Assembly: GCA_035650275.1 (NCBI GenBank)
Contig: DASRHY010000339.1
Span: forward strand, 3,063 to 67,062
Length of the DNA: 64,000 nucleotides
Reading direction: 5' to 3'
Origin: DASRHY01 sp035650275
Lineage (GTDB): Bacteria; Actinomycetota; Actinomycetes; Propionibacteriales; Kribbellaceae
The translations under genes were made by a program, and so were the position numbers. Below, piece after piece: positions 50,189 to 59,071 of this stretch. Below the pieces are notes generated by a model, which was not told where the DNA came from, did no database searches, and saw only the letters and a program-made list of their open reading frames with translations. The first letter of the stretch is position 1. The number at the start of each line of letters is the position of its first letter.

Positions 50189-52479
50189 ACCCCACGAAGA
50201 CCACCACCGCTAGGGCGACCGAGGGCGGCCGCCTCGGCGACAGTGCCCTGCGGCCGGACGGCATCCTCAAGGTTACCGGCGAGTTCGCGTACTCCAGTGA
50301 CCTGTGGATGGACGACATGATCTGGGGCGTCACGCTGCGCAGCCCGCACCCGCACGCGACGATCGTCTCGATCGACGTCGGTGCGGCCCTGGCCACCTCG
50401 GGCGTGTACGCGGTGCTGACCGCGGACGACATCGACGGCGAGAACCGGATCGGCCTGGAGCACGACGACCAGCCGGCCCTGGCGAGCGGCGTGGTCCGGT
50501 ACGAGGGCGAGCCGGTGGCTCTGGTCGCCGCAGACCACCCGGAGATCGCCCGGCAGGCGGCCAAGAAGATCGTGGTCACCTACGAGGTGCTGCCCGCGGT
50601 GACCGACGGCCGCCGCGCACTCGAGCCGGACGCGCCGCAGGTGCAGGAGCGGGGAAACCTGCTCCGGCACCTGAAGATCCGCAAGGGCGAGCAGGACGTC
50701 ACCGCACCGGTCGTGGTCAGCCTCGACTTCGAGGTCGGAATGCAGGATCAGGCGTTCCTCGGCCCGGAGTCCGGGCTCGCAGTGCCGGCCGAGGACGGCG
50801 GCGTGGACCTGTACGTCGCGACCCAATGGCTGCACGTCGACCAGAAGCAGGTCTGCCGGGTGCTCGGTCTGCCACCCGAGAAGGTGCGGCTGACACTGGC
50901 CGGGGTCGGTGGCGCGTTCGGCGGTCGCGAGGACCTGTCCATGCACGTGCACGCCTGCATGCTCGCGCTGCGCACCGGCAAGCCGGTCAAGATGGTCTAC
51001 AACCGCGAGGAGTCGTTCTTCGGCCACGTGCACCGGCACCCGGCCTCGATGCGGTACGAGTTCGGCGCGGACCACGACGGCCGACTGCGCTATGGCAAGG
51101 CCGAGATCGTGTTCGACGGCGGCGCCTACGCGTCGTCCACCGGTGCGGTGGTCGGCAACGGCGGCACCATGGGCCTCGGCCCGTACCGGTTCCCGTCCGT
51201 GACGGTGGACTGCTACGGCGTCTACACGAACAACCCGCCGTGCGGGGCGATGCGCGGCTTCGGCTGCGTGCAGGCCGCGTTCGCACACGAGGCGCTGATG
51301 GACCAGCTGGGCGACAAGGTCGGCATCGACCGAGTGACGATCCGGCAGCTGAACGGGATGACCGAGGGGGACGAGAACATCACCGGCCAGCTGATCGACT
51401 CGGCCGCGCCGGTCGCCGAACTGCTGCAGATCGTCAAGGACATGCCGTTGCCGCCGGCAACCGACGGTGAGCTGGACCTACGGGCGCTGCCCGGCGGGGT
51501 GTCGAACACCACCCACGGCGAAGGGGTACGGCGCGGCGTCGGCTACGCGGTGACGTACAAGAACGTCGGCTTCTCCGAGGGCTTCGACGACTTCTCGACC
51601 GCCCGGGTCCGGCTGGAGACGATCGCCGGCGAGCCGGTCGCGACCGTGCACACCGCGGCGGCCGAGGTCGGCCAGGGCCTGATCACGATCGAGCAGCAGA
51701 TCTGCCGTACCGAGCTCGGCGTCGAGCGGGTCGTCGTACACCCGAAGGACACCGGGGTCGGGTCCGGCGGATCAACCTCGGCGTCCCGGCAGACCTACGT
51801 CACCGGCGGCGCGGTGAAGGCCACCTGCGAGGCCGTTCGCCGGGTCGTGCTGGAGCGGGCCGCGGCCACGAGCGGCGTACCGGCCGAACGGCTGCGCCTG
51901 GACGGCGGCAAGGTGGTCGCGTCGTCCGGCGAGGTCGTGGCCGGCCTGGTCGAGGTACTCGGCGACGACCCGGTCGAGCAGACGGTGGAGTGGCGGCACC
52001 GGCCGACCTCGAAGCTGGACCCGGAGACCGGGCAGGGCACCGCGCACGTGCAGTACGCGTTCTCGGCGCACCGCGCGGTGGTCGACGTCGACGTCGAGCT
52101 GGGCCTGGTGAAGGTTGTCGCGCTGGACACCGCGCAGGATGTCGGCCGGGCGCTGAACCCGGCCGCGGTGGTCGGCCAGATCCAGGGCGGCAGCGCCCAG
52201 GGGATGGGTCTGGCGCTGATGGAAGAGATCGTCGTCACCGACGGCAAGATCCGGAACCCCTCGTTCACCGACTACCTGATCCCGACCATCCTGGACATGC
52301 CGCCGATGAAGATCGAGGTGCTCGAGTACGCCGACCCGCACGCGCCGTACGGCGTCCGCGGTGTCGGTGAGCCGCCGACGATCTCGTCCGGCCCGGCGGT
52401 CGCCGCGGCGATCCGGCAGGCTACCGGCAGGGCACTGACCCGGGTACCGATCCGCCCGGAGCACATCACCGGATGCTGA
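50185..52479 (+). CDS. Xanthine dehydrogenase molybdenum-binding subunit
   Basis: A 764-residue molybdopterin subunit. Mo-co and substrate region VGGAFGGREDLSMHVHACML (Q/G-rich loop), Arg in NPPCGAMRGFGCVQAAFAHE, TGVGSGGSTSASRQTY and the C-terminal GVRGVGEPPTISSGPAVAAA with the catalytic Glu at about 729. It hydroxylates hypoxanthine/xanthine to urate. It overlaps the deaminase stop by ATGA. No XdhC-type maturation gene is nearby, so Mo-co sulfuration must be provided elsewhere. Confidence 0.94.
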   Translation: MNPTKTTTARATEGGRLGDSALRPDGILKVTGEFAYSSDLWMDDMIWGVTLRSPHPHATIVSIDVGAALATSGVYAVLTADDIDGENRIGLEHDDQPALASGVVRYEGEPVALVAADHPEIARQAAKKIVVTYEVLPAVTDGRRALEPDAPQVQERGNLLRHLKIRKGEQDVTAPVVVSLDFEVGMQDQAFLGPESGLAVPAEDGGVDLYVATQWLHVDQKQVCRVLGLPPEKVRLTLAGVGGAFGGREDLSMHVHACMLALRTGKPVKMVYNREESFFGHVHRHPASMRYEFGADHDGRLRYGKAEIVFDGGAYASSTGAVVGNGGTMGLGPYRFPSVTVDCYGVYTNNPPCGAMRGFGCVQAAFAHEALMDQLGDKVGIDRVTIRQLNGMTEGDENITGQLIDSAAPVAELLQIVKDMPLPPATDGELDLRALPGGVSNTTHGEGVRRGVGYAVTYKNVGFSEGFDDFSTARVRLETIAGEPVATVHTAAAEVGQGLITIEQQICRTELGVERVVVHPKDTGVGSGGSTSASRQTYVTGGAVKATCEAVRRVVLERAAATSGVPAERLRLDGGKVVASSGEVVAGLVEVLGDDPVEQTVEWRHRPTSKLDPETGQGTAHVQYAFSAHRAVVDVDVELGLVKVVALDTAQDVGRALNPAAVVGQIQGGSAQGMGLALMEEIVVTDGKIRNPSFTDYLIPTILDMPPMKIEVLEYADPHAPYGVRGVGEPPTISSGPAVAAAIRQATGRALTRVPIRPEHITGC

Positions 52480-52504
52480 CCCTTCGACGGCTGACTGCTC
52501 CCGG

Positions 52505-54598
52505 CTACCTCCCGGCCACGTAGCAGGTCGCCTGGCTGGTCTTCGTGGGGTCGCTCTCGGACGTCGCGGTCAGGTTCACCCGGGCCAGCCGGGTGCCCGC
52601 GGTGTCCTGCTTGGCGTGCACGGTGACCGGCACCCGCTGCCCGAACTGGGCGGTGGACAGCTCGTTCGGCACCGACACCGACCAGCCCGCGCCGGTCACG
52701 GTCGCGGACAGCCGGTACACGTCGTTGCGCAGGTAGCTGCCCACGTCCTCGGGGTGCTGACCCTGCGCGGGGGCCGCCTTGCCGGTGTTGTCCAACGGGA
52801 ACACGCAGGTGCTGAGCCCGTCGCCCGCGGGCTGCCCCGCGGTGGGGATGAGCCGTACGCCGCGTTGCTGCGGGCCGGCGCCGTCCAGTGAGCGGATCGC
52901 CACCGTGTAGGACAGCACGCCCACCTTGTCCCGCTTCACGTCAAGCACGTAGAAGTGCAGCCGGTTCGCGGTGTCGGTGTACTCGAACTCGCTGCCGGAG
53001 TTGGTGCCGGCGTGGAACAGCGCGTCCGACAGCTGCCGGTAGTCGCCGATCGTGATCGGTACCTCCGTGCCATCCGGCAGCACGTAGTCGGTCATCCCGA
53101 TGTCCTGCGGGTTGGCGTCGATCACCCACTCGAACGGCGCCCGGTCCTGGTCCTTGGTCTTGGCCAGCAGCACGCCGGAGTCGGGCGTGAACGAGTCGGT
53201 GCCCATCCGGTCGACGACCTCGACCGTGTAGTTGTTGTAGCCGCGGCCGTCGCAGAACGGGTCGGTGCTGATGCTGCACGGCGGCGCCAGGTCGCCGGTG
53301 CCCATCGCGATGTTGATCCCGGACAGACCCTTCGGTCCCGGTTGTGCGACGCGGGCGGTGACGTTCGCGACCACCAGGCCGGACTCGTCCAGCGCCTCCC
53401 GGGACAGCCGCAGCACGTTCTGCTCGGCCACCATCTGCAGGTCGATCTTGTTCCGGAGCATGTGCTGCGCGCCCATCGAGGCGCCCCCGGTCGCCGGGAT
53501 CATCCAGCGGCTGTGCGGGCCGCCGGGCCCGTTGAACGTGCCCCGGCTGAGCATCTCCCAGATCCCGCTGTAGGCCCGTCTGGCCGGGACGCCGTACGGG
53601 TTGTTGTAGTTGTCGGCGATGCCGAGGACGTGGCTCAGCTCGTGCGCGTACACCGACATGCCCGAGCTCTCGGCCTGCGTGGTGGAGCCGCCGCCGGCGT
53701 TCGGCCAGATCGTCGAGCCGGATGCCCAGGAGGTCCACTCCACGTACCGGGTCCGCGACCAGTTCGGCAGCGCCGGGTCGGGCGGGCCGAACTCGTCGGT
53801 GACGTCCTCCTTGGTCGGGAACTTCATCGGCCCGAACTCCTGCCAGGTGGACGACTCGTCCTGCCCGGCACTCAGGTAGAACACGAAGTCGAAGCCCGCG
53901 GGGATCTCGGTGCCGACGTCGGCCTCCCAGGCCGCCCGGGCGTCGGTGCGCAGGTTCTTGTCGCAGCTGTCGCCGGCCGGGCAGCCGGTACCGGCCTGGA
54001 ACTCCATCGCGTACTCGTGGTCCTTGCCCGGCACCTCGTACGGGCCGAAGGCGGTCAGGTCGACGCCGTACCGGCCGCCGGAGTCCTCCATCCAGTACTC
54101 GTGGATGGTGTGGCCGCGGTTGAGCGTGCCCGGCTTGTTCAGGAAGTCGCGGTAGAACTGCGCGACCTGGTCGCGCGGTACGCCGCTGGCCTCGACGCTC
54201 GGGTTGCCGAACACGGTCGAGCCCTGTGGCTGGGTCACCACGAACGGCTGGTTCGGGTAGTCGGCGAGCACGAGTGCACCGCGGAAGGTCCGGACCGAGC
54301 CCTGCTTCGACGGGTCGGCCCAGTTCGTCCCGGGCGGCTTGCGGTAGTCGGCCCAGGTCATGTGGTCCGGGTTGACCCAGTTCTGCGGGTCGATCGGCTC
54401 CGGGAAGCCGGGCTGGCCGAGCGGGGTCACCGCCCGGGTCTGCTGCCAGGGCTGGGTCTGCGGCCAATGGTCGAGCTGCCACGGATGGGCGGGCTTGGGC
54501 GTCGGCGGCGGCGCGGAGGACGCGGGGGCGACCGCGAACCCGGAGAGCGCGACGGCGGCGAGCAGGACAACGAGGCGGAAGGCGAGTGGGCGGCTCAC
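52505..54598 (-). CDS. Secreted M6-like zinc metalloprotease
   Basis: 697 residues from the GTG at 54598, chosen because it places a typical signal peptide (RPLAFRLVVLLAAVALSGFA...SSA) at the N-terminus. The zinc motif AHELSHVLGIADNYN near 319 (HExxHxxGxxD) and the M6-like layout resemble immune inhibitor A. Tandem beta-domains follow to the C-terminus (SVPNELSTAQFGQRVPVTVH). It has no visible Tat or sortase motif. It is probably an exported protein-degrading enzyme. It converges on the xdh operon, 25 bases away, and is divergent from the YihY gene. Confidence 0.87.
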   Translation of the reverse strand: MSRPLAFRLVVLLAAVALSGFAVAPASSAPPPTPKPAHPWQLDHWPQTQPWQQTRAVTPLGQPGFPEPIDPQNWVNPDHMTWADYRKPPGTNWADPSKQGSVRTFRGALVLADYPNQPFVVTQPQGSTVFGNPSVEASGVPRDQVAQFYRDFLNKPGTLNRGHTIHEYWMEDSGGRYGVDLTAFGPYEVPGKDHEYAMEFQAGTGCPAGDSCDKNLRTDARAAWEADVGTEIPAGFDFVFYLSAGQDESSTWQEFGPMKFPTKEDVTDEFGPPDPALPNWSRTRYVEWTSWASGSTIWPNAGGGSTTQAESSGMSVYAHELSHVLGIADNYNNPYGVPARRAYSGIWEMLSRGTFNGPGGPHSRWMIPATGGASMGAQHMLRNKIDLQMVAEQNVLRLSREALDESGLVVANVTARVAQPGPKGLSGINIAMGTGDLAPPCSISTDPFCDGRGYNNYTVEVVDRMGTDSFTPDSGVLLAKTKDQDRAPFEWVIDANPQDIGMTDYVLPDGTEVPITIGDYRQLSDALFHAGTNSGSEFEYTDTANRLHFYVLDVKRDKVGVLSYTVAIRSLDGAGPQQRGVRLIPTAGQPAGDGLSTCVFPLDNTGKAAPAQGQHPEDVGSYLRNDVYRLSATVTGAGWSVSVPNELSTAQFGQRVPVTVHAKQDTAGTRLARVNLTATSESDPTKTSQATCYVAGR

Positions 54599-54696
54599 AG
54601 CATCGCACGCTAGACCTGCGGCCCGGCGACCGCCACTCGAACGGGTGTCCGGCCGCGGTCCTTTACCGGCCATCGCGGCTGACCTAGCGTCAAGTC

Positions 54697-55515
54697 ATGA
54701 GACGCCAGTGGGCGGAGCACCCGCTGGTGCGGCGGGTGAAGGACAGCGTGGCGGGCCGGATCGTCTTCGCACTGCTCGAGATCCGGCTGTACGACCGCGC
54801 ACTCACCATCGCCGGGCAGGCGTTCATCGCGCTGGTGCCGCTGATGATCGTGCTCGCCACGCTGCTCAGCAGCGCTGACGCGGCGGCGGTCGCCGACTGG
54901 CTGATCAGCAGGTTCGACCTCAGCGGATCGTCGGCAGACGCGGTGCAGTCGCTGTTCGGCCGCCCGCCGAGCGCGTCCGGTGGCCTGACCATCATCAGCG
55001 TGATCACCGTGCTGATCTCGGCGAGCAGCTTCGCGCGGTCCGTCCAGCGCACCTACGAGGTCGCCTGGAACCTGCCGGCCCGCGGGCTGCGCAAGACCGT
55101 GGACGGCCTGTCCGGTGCCGCGCTGCTGCTGCTACTGCTGGTCGTGCTGGCCTACTTGGCCAGCCTGGTCAGCCAGGTGCCTGGCGGGAGGCTGGTATCA
55201 CTCATCGGCCAGCTCGCCATCGCGATCCCGACCTGGTGCCTGGTCACCTGGCTGCTGCTGAGCCGCCGGGTCAGCCGCCGGCTGCTGCTGCCGGGTGCGG
55301 TGGTCAGTGCGGTCGCGCAGGTAGTGCTGAGCTGGGCAGGCTCGATCTACGTACCGCACCTGATCGAGCGGAACATCGACCGGTACGGCGTGATCGGCGT
55401 CGCCATCGCGTTGATCTCCTGGCTCGTCGTGCTGTCGCTGCTGATCGTCGTGTCGGCGGTCATCGGGGCTCAGCTCGGCGCCCTGCTCGCGGACCGTGAC
55501 GAACCGCGCGACTGA
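54697..55515 (+). CDS. YihY/BrkB family inner-membrane protein
   Basis: A 272-residue protein with about six membrane helices. Hydrophobic motifs are LTIAGQAFIALVPLMIVLAT, VLISASSFARSVQRTYEVAW, and YVPHLIERNIDRYGVIGVAI, which are typical of the YihY/BrkB family. It has no assigned transport function. TAGCGT at 54685-54690 lies six bases before the ATG, again suggesting a leaderless transcript. It converges on the LuxR-type gene. Confidence 0.88.
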   Translation: MRRQWAEHPLVRRVKDSVAGRIVFALLEIRLYDRALTIAGQAFIALVPLMIVLATLLSSADAAAVADWLISRFDLSGSSADAVQSLFGRPPSASGGLTIISVITVLISASSFARSVQRTYEVAWNLPARGLRKTVDGLSGAALLLLLLVVLAYLASLVSQVPGGRLVSLIGQLAIAIPTWCLVTWLLLSRRVSRRLLLPGAVVSAVAQVVLSWAGSIYVPHLIERNIDRYGVIGVAIALISWLVVLSLLIVVSAVIGAQLGALLADRDEPRD

Positions 55516-55527
55516 CGGCGCTGCTGC

Positions 55528-55542
55528 CCGGCGTCACGCCGG
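55528..55542. terminator. Hairpin between convergent YihY and LuxR genes
   Basis: CCGGCGT (55528-55534) and ACGCCGG (55536-55542) are perfect 7-bp arms around a single C. They lie between the stops of the two convergent genes and include the LuxR stop codon. There is no T run, so it could only be a weak or Rho-assisted bidirectional terminator. Confidence 0.35.
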
Positions 55543-58239
55543 ACGGGCGACCGTCGGGTGGCTGTCCGAGAGCAGGGCCAGCCGGCGGGCGCTGATGACC
55601 GCGTCGCGACGGTTCGTCACGTCCAGCTTGCGGTACAGCGACCGAAGGTGGGACTTGATCGTGTTGACGGACAGGCAGAGCTCGCCGGCGATCTCCTCGT
55701 TGGTGAGCAGCGACGGTAGGTAGGCCAGCACAGCCCGCTCGCTGCCGGTCAGCGCGGCGCGGCGGCGGCTGGTCCGCACCGCCGTGTCGAGCTCGGCCTC
55801 GAAGTGCCACAGCAACGTCGAGCGCATCGGCCCGTGCGGGCCGTCGTCAGGGACCAGCACGGTCAGCAGAGAGCGGACCGGCCGGCCACCGTCGAGGAAG
55901 ACCCGGGTCAGCTCGTCCGGTGCGGCCAGCGCGAGGGCGTGCTCGAGGTGGTCCCGGGCGGCACCGCTCGCGCCCATCAGGCGCCGGGCCTCGGCGCCCA
56001 CCAGATGCGCCGCGACCAGGTCCAGCAGCCGGATCTCGGTCGCCGTTCCCTCCAGGCAGGGCAGTACGGCGGCGAGCGCGCCGGCGGGGTCTGCCGAGGC
56101 CAGCCGGTGCCGCCCCAGCGCCACCGCGCTGCGGGCGAGGTCCGGGACCGGCTGGCTCTCGAGCGCGCCGTACAGGACCCGCCGGGCATCGTCGGTGCGG
56201 CCTTGCAGGGTGAGGATCTCGGCCTCGAGCAGGTCAGCGTCGTGCTGAAGGTGCGGGCTCATGCCGGCAGCGGGATGACGGGCCGCCGCAAGCTCGCTGC
56301 GCGCGGACGTGAAGGCGCCGCGCGCGATGTGCACCCTGGCACGGATCAGCGAACTTCCGATCGCGAGCGGTATCTCGGCGCCGTCTCCAGGTGGCAGACC
56401 CGCCGACGTGGCCGGGACGGATCGGAGCAGGTCCCAGGCGTCGTCCAGGTGGTCGCGCTCGATCCAGATGCTGGCCCGCGCGAGGTCGAGCAGCGGTTCG
56501 GTCCCGTGCGCCACGGCCGGGACCGCGCGCAGCCCCGAGATCGTGTCGTCGGCCGCCCGCAGTCTGCCCTCGGTGGCGTTGAGCAGCACGTGCCAGGCAC
56601 TCGCGTTCTGGCGGGCGTCGCCGTCGAGCCGCCGTACCCCCTGGTCGAGGGCCTTCCGCGCGGCCACCGTCTCGCCCTGCCAGAGATGGGCGAGACCGAG
56701 GTGGAAGGCCAGTTCGCCGAGCGCGGACTGCTGGTCCGGCAGCACGGGCGCGTCGCCCGCGCGGTCGAGCACATCGTGGGCGACCTTGATCGCCTGCCGG
56801 CCGACCGCACCACGCAGGCTCGCCTGGACCAGCCGCAGGTCGGCGTACCGGACCTCGGCCGTGAGCTGGTCGCCGGCGTCGTCCGGGCGGGTCCGGACCG
56901 GCGGTTCGGCGATCCGCAGGTACGGCTCCGCGCCGTCCGGGTCGGACATCCGCAGCTGCAGATGCGCAGCGACGGACGCCAGCCGTGGGTCGGCCCGGAC
57001 CCGGTCGTCGGGAATCGCCCGCAGCAGCGGACCCAGCTCGGCATTGCCGGCGGCCAGCAGCCGGTGGCCATGATCGCCCAGCAGCAGGCCGGCGTAGCCC
57101 AGGTCACCGCCGGCCACCGCGGCACGTACCGCGGGCGCGATCGCGTCCTGCCCCCCGTACCACCGGGCCGCGCGACGGTACAGCCGCGGGATCTCGTCGG
57201 GGCACTGCCGGCTCAGCTCACTGCGGAGGAAGTCCCGGAACAGACCGCGGTAGCGGAACCATCTCCGGCGCGGGTCCACCGCGGTCACCAGTGCGTTCTG
57301 GCGCTCCAGCTCGTCCAGCAGCCGGGCGCCGTCGCGTCCGCCGGTGAGCGCATCGGCAAGCGAGCCGTGGATCTCGTCGACGATGCAGGTGCGGAGCAGG
57401 AACCGCCGGGTGCTCCGGTCCAGGGTGAGCATCACCTCGTCGGCCAGGTAGTCGGCGACGATCCGGGCGTCACCCCCGAACCCGGCGACGTCCCGGCCGC
57501 CGGCCGGCTGTGCCGCGTACCAGAGCGCGACGAGCCGCAGCCCGGTCATCCAGCCCTCGGTGACGGCCAGCAGCAGGCCGACCTGGTCGGCCGCGAGGTC
57601 GAGGCCCAACAGGCGGAGCAGGTCGCCGGCCTCGTCGGTGGTGCAGGCCAGGTCGTCGAACCCGAACTCGGCGAGCTCGCCGGCGACCCGCATCCGGGCC
57701 AGCGGCAGCGCCGGGTGGGCGCGGCCGGCCAGCACCAGCCGCAGCGTCGGCGGTGCGTGCCGGACCAGGGTCTCGATACCGGACCCGGCAGTCACCTTGT
57801 GCAGGTCGTCGAGCACCACGACCACGGGCTCGGTCAGCCCGGCGGCAGCGTCGAGCACGCGGCCGGCGAAGGTTTCGTCGTACTCGCCGAGGCCGGTCAG
57901 CGCGACCCGGGCGGCCGGATGGCTGCGGCGCAGCGCCTGTACCAGGCCGGGCCAGAACACCCGCGGGTCATCGTCGCGACGGTCGAGTGTGCGCCATGCG
58001 GAGAGCGGCGCGCCGGGGCCGTGCAGCCAGCTGTCGAGCAGCATTGTCTTGCCGGCTCCGGCCGGGGCTTCGACCAGCACGACCCGGCGACGGCAGGTGC
58101 TGTTCAGCAGCTCGACCAACCGTGGCCGGAGCAGCACCGGTAACCCGGTCGCAGGCGCGTCGGACCGACCCGCCAGCGCGCCGCTGCCGGTCGGCCCCCG
58201 CTCGGTCTCGCTCCCTGGATCCGCGATGGATGACGACAT
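55534..58239 (-). CDS. Large LuxR/MalT-type (LAL-like) ATP-binding transcriptional regulator
   Basis: 901 residues from the ATG at 58239. The N-terminal NTPase domain has Walker A EAPAGAGKTMLLDSWL near 60 and Walker B VVVVLDDLHKV. A long helical TPR-like sensor part follows. The C-terminal LuxR HTH is at about 840-895 (LPSLLTNEEIAGELCLSVNT followed by IKSHLRSLYRKLDVTNRRDA). MalT/LAL regulators bind ATP and a small-molecule inducer and activate nearby or distant genes. None of its neighbours gives a hint of its inducer. It is divergent from the DUF1269 gene (about 220 bp between), which could be a target. Confidence 0.9.
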   Translation of the reverse strand: MSSSIADPGSETERGPTGSGALAGRSDAPATGLPVLLRPRLVELLNSTCRRRVVLVEAPAGAGKTMLLDSWLHGPGAPLSAWRTLDRRDDDPRVFWPGLVQALRRSHPAARVALTGLGEYDETFAGRVLDAAAGLTEPVVVVLDDLHKVTAGSGIETLVRHAPPTLRLVLAGRAHPALPLARMRVAGELAEFGFDDLACTTDEAGDLLRLLGLDLAADQVGLLLAVTEGWMTGLRLVALWYAAQPAGGRDVAGFGGDARIVADYLADEVMLTLDRSTRRFLLRTCIVDEIHGSLADALTGGRDGARLLDELERQNALVTAVDPRRRWFRYRGLFRDFLRSELSRQCPDEIPRLYRRAARWYGGQDAIAPAVRAAVAGGDLGYAGLLLGDHGHRLLAAGNAELGPLLRAIPDDRVRADPRLASVAAHLQLRMSDPDGAEPYLRIAEPPVRTRPDDAGDQLTAEVRYADLRLVQASLRGAVGRQAIKVAHDVLDRAGDAPVLPDQQSALGELAFHLGLAHLWQGETVAARKALDQGVRRLDGDARQNASAWHVLLNATEGRLRAADDTISGLRAVPAVAHGTEPLLDLARASIWIERDHLDDAWDLLRSVPATSAGLPPGDGAEIPLAIGSSLIRARVHIARGAFTSARSELAAARHPAAGMSPHLQHDADLLEAEILTLQGRTDDARRVLYGALESQPVPDLARSAVALGRHRLASADPAGALAAVLPCLEGTATEIRLLDLVAAHLVGAEARRLMGASGAARDHLEHALALAAPDELTRVFLDGGRPVRSLLTVLVPDDGPHGPMRSTLLWHFEAELDTAVRTSRRRAALTGSERAVLAYLPSLLTNEEIAGELCLSVNTIKSHLRSLYRKLDVTNRRDAVISARRLALLSDSHPTVARPA

Positions 58240-58460
58240 GGCATGTACCCCCTGTCCCCATGCCTTGTGGCCGTCGACCGGCGGCAGTGAGTCGGTACCG
58301 CGCGGTCGACTGTCCCCACCATCGGGCTTTTCGCCCGCCAGTTCAATTCCCGGACCACCCTGTGAGCTCACCCCGTGAGGGTGATGCCGCACCGGTCGGG
58401 GCCGACTTGACTGCGAGCGCCGCGGCGTTGAGCCGATCGTCATCGAGGGAGGAGTCCGTT

Positions 58461-58946
58461 GTGGCCACCCTGACCGTGTGGAAGTTTCCGACCGCGCAGG
58501 GCGCGGAGGAGGCACAGCAGACGCTCGAGATGCTCCAGAAGCAGGAGTTGATCAAGATCCACGACGCCGCCGTCGTGACCTGGTCGGAAGGCGCCAAGAA
58601 GCCGAAGACCCGGCAGCTCAACAACCTCGCCGGCATCGGAGCGATGGGCGGGATGTTCTGGGGGATGCTGTTCGGCCTGATCTTCTTCATCCCGCTGCTC
58701 GGCGCGGCGATCGGTGCTGCGGCCGGTGCGCTGGCGGGCTCGCTGCGGGACGTCGGGATCGACGATGAGTTCATCAAGTCGGTCCGGGCGAAGGTGACAC
58801 CCGGCACCTCGGCGCTGTTCGTGATGACCAGCGACGCCGTGATGGACAAGGTGCACGATGCCTTCCGCGGCATGCAGGCCGAGCTCATCCACACCAACCT
58901 GTCCAGCGAGCAGGAGGAGAAGCTGCGCCAAGCCTTCGGCGATTAA
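58461..58946 (+). CDS. DUF1269 family membrane protein
   Basis: 161 residues from the GTG at 58461, with GGGAGGAG before it. N-terminal half is a ferredoxin-like soluble region (TLTVWKFPTAQGAEEAQQTL), then a hydrophobic Gly/Met-rich membrane hairpin (GAMGGMFWGMLFGLIFFIPL), and a C-terminal alpha/beta part. DUF1269 proteins are often encoded near stress or transport genes; no function is proven. It is divergent from the LuxR/MalT-type gene. Confidence 0.88.
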   Translation: MATLTVWKFPTAQGAEEAQQTLEMLQKQELIKIHDAAVVTWSEGAKKPKTRQLNNLAGIGAMGGMFWGMLFGLIFFIPLLGAAIGAAAGALAGSLRDVGIDDEFIKSVRAKVTPGTSALFVMTSDAVMDKVHDAFRGMQAELIHTNLSSEQEEKLRQAFGD

Positions 58947-59003
58947 GCTAGCGTGCTAGGGCGGATCGGTGCGGAAATGTGATGGTGGCCTGGACGTTTC
59001 GCC

Positions 59004-59012
59004 TTGTCCACA
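59004..59012 (+). other. DnaA-box-like TTGTCCACA upstream of the HNH gene
   Basis: An exact match to the actinobacterial DnaA-box consensus, inside the palindrome CTTGTCCACAAG, 44 bases upstream of the LexA box. It is a single site and may be chance. Confidence 0.22.
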
Positions 59013-59055
59013 AGGGGTTTCGGCGATCAGCGCCTGTCCGCGCCAGTTGGTAGAA

Positions 59056-59071
59056 TCGATCACATGTTCGA
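59056..59071 (+). promoter_or_regulatory. LexA (SOS) box centred on the start codon of the second HNH gene
   Basis: TCGATCACATGTTCGA matches TCGAAC-N4-GTTCGA at 11 of 12 defined positions. The ATG (59064-59066) is at its centre and TAGAAT (59051-59056) is a -10 exactly seven bases before the ATG. This is the same geometry as at 40692-40707. Confidence 0.72.
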
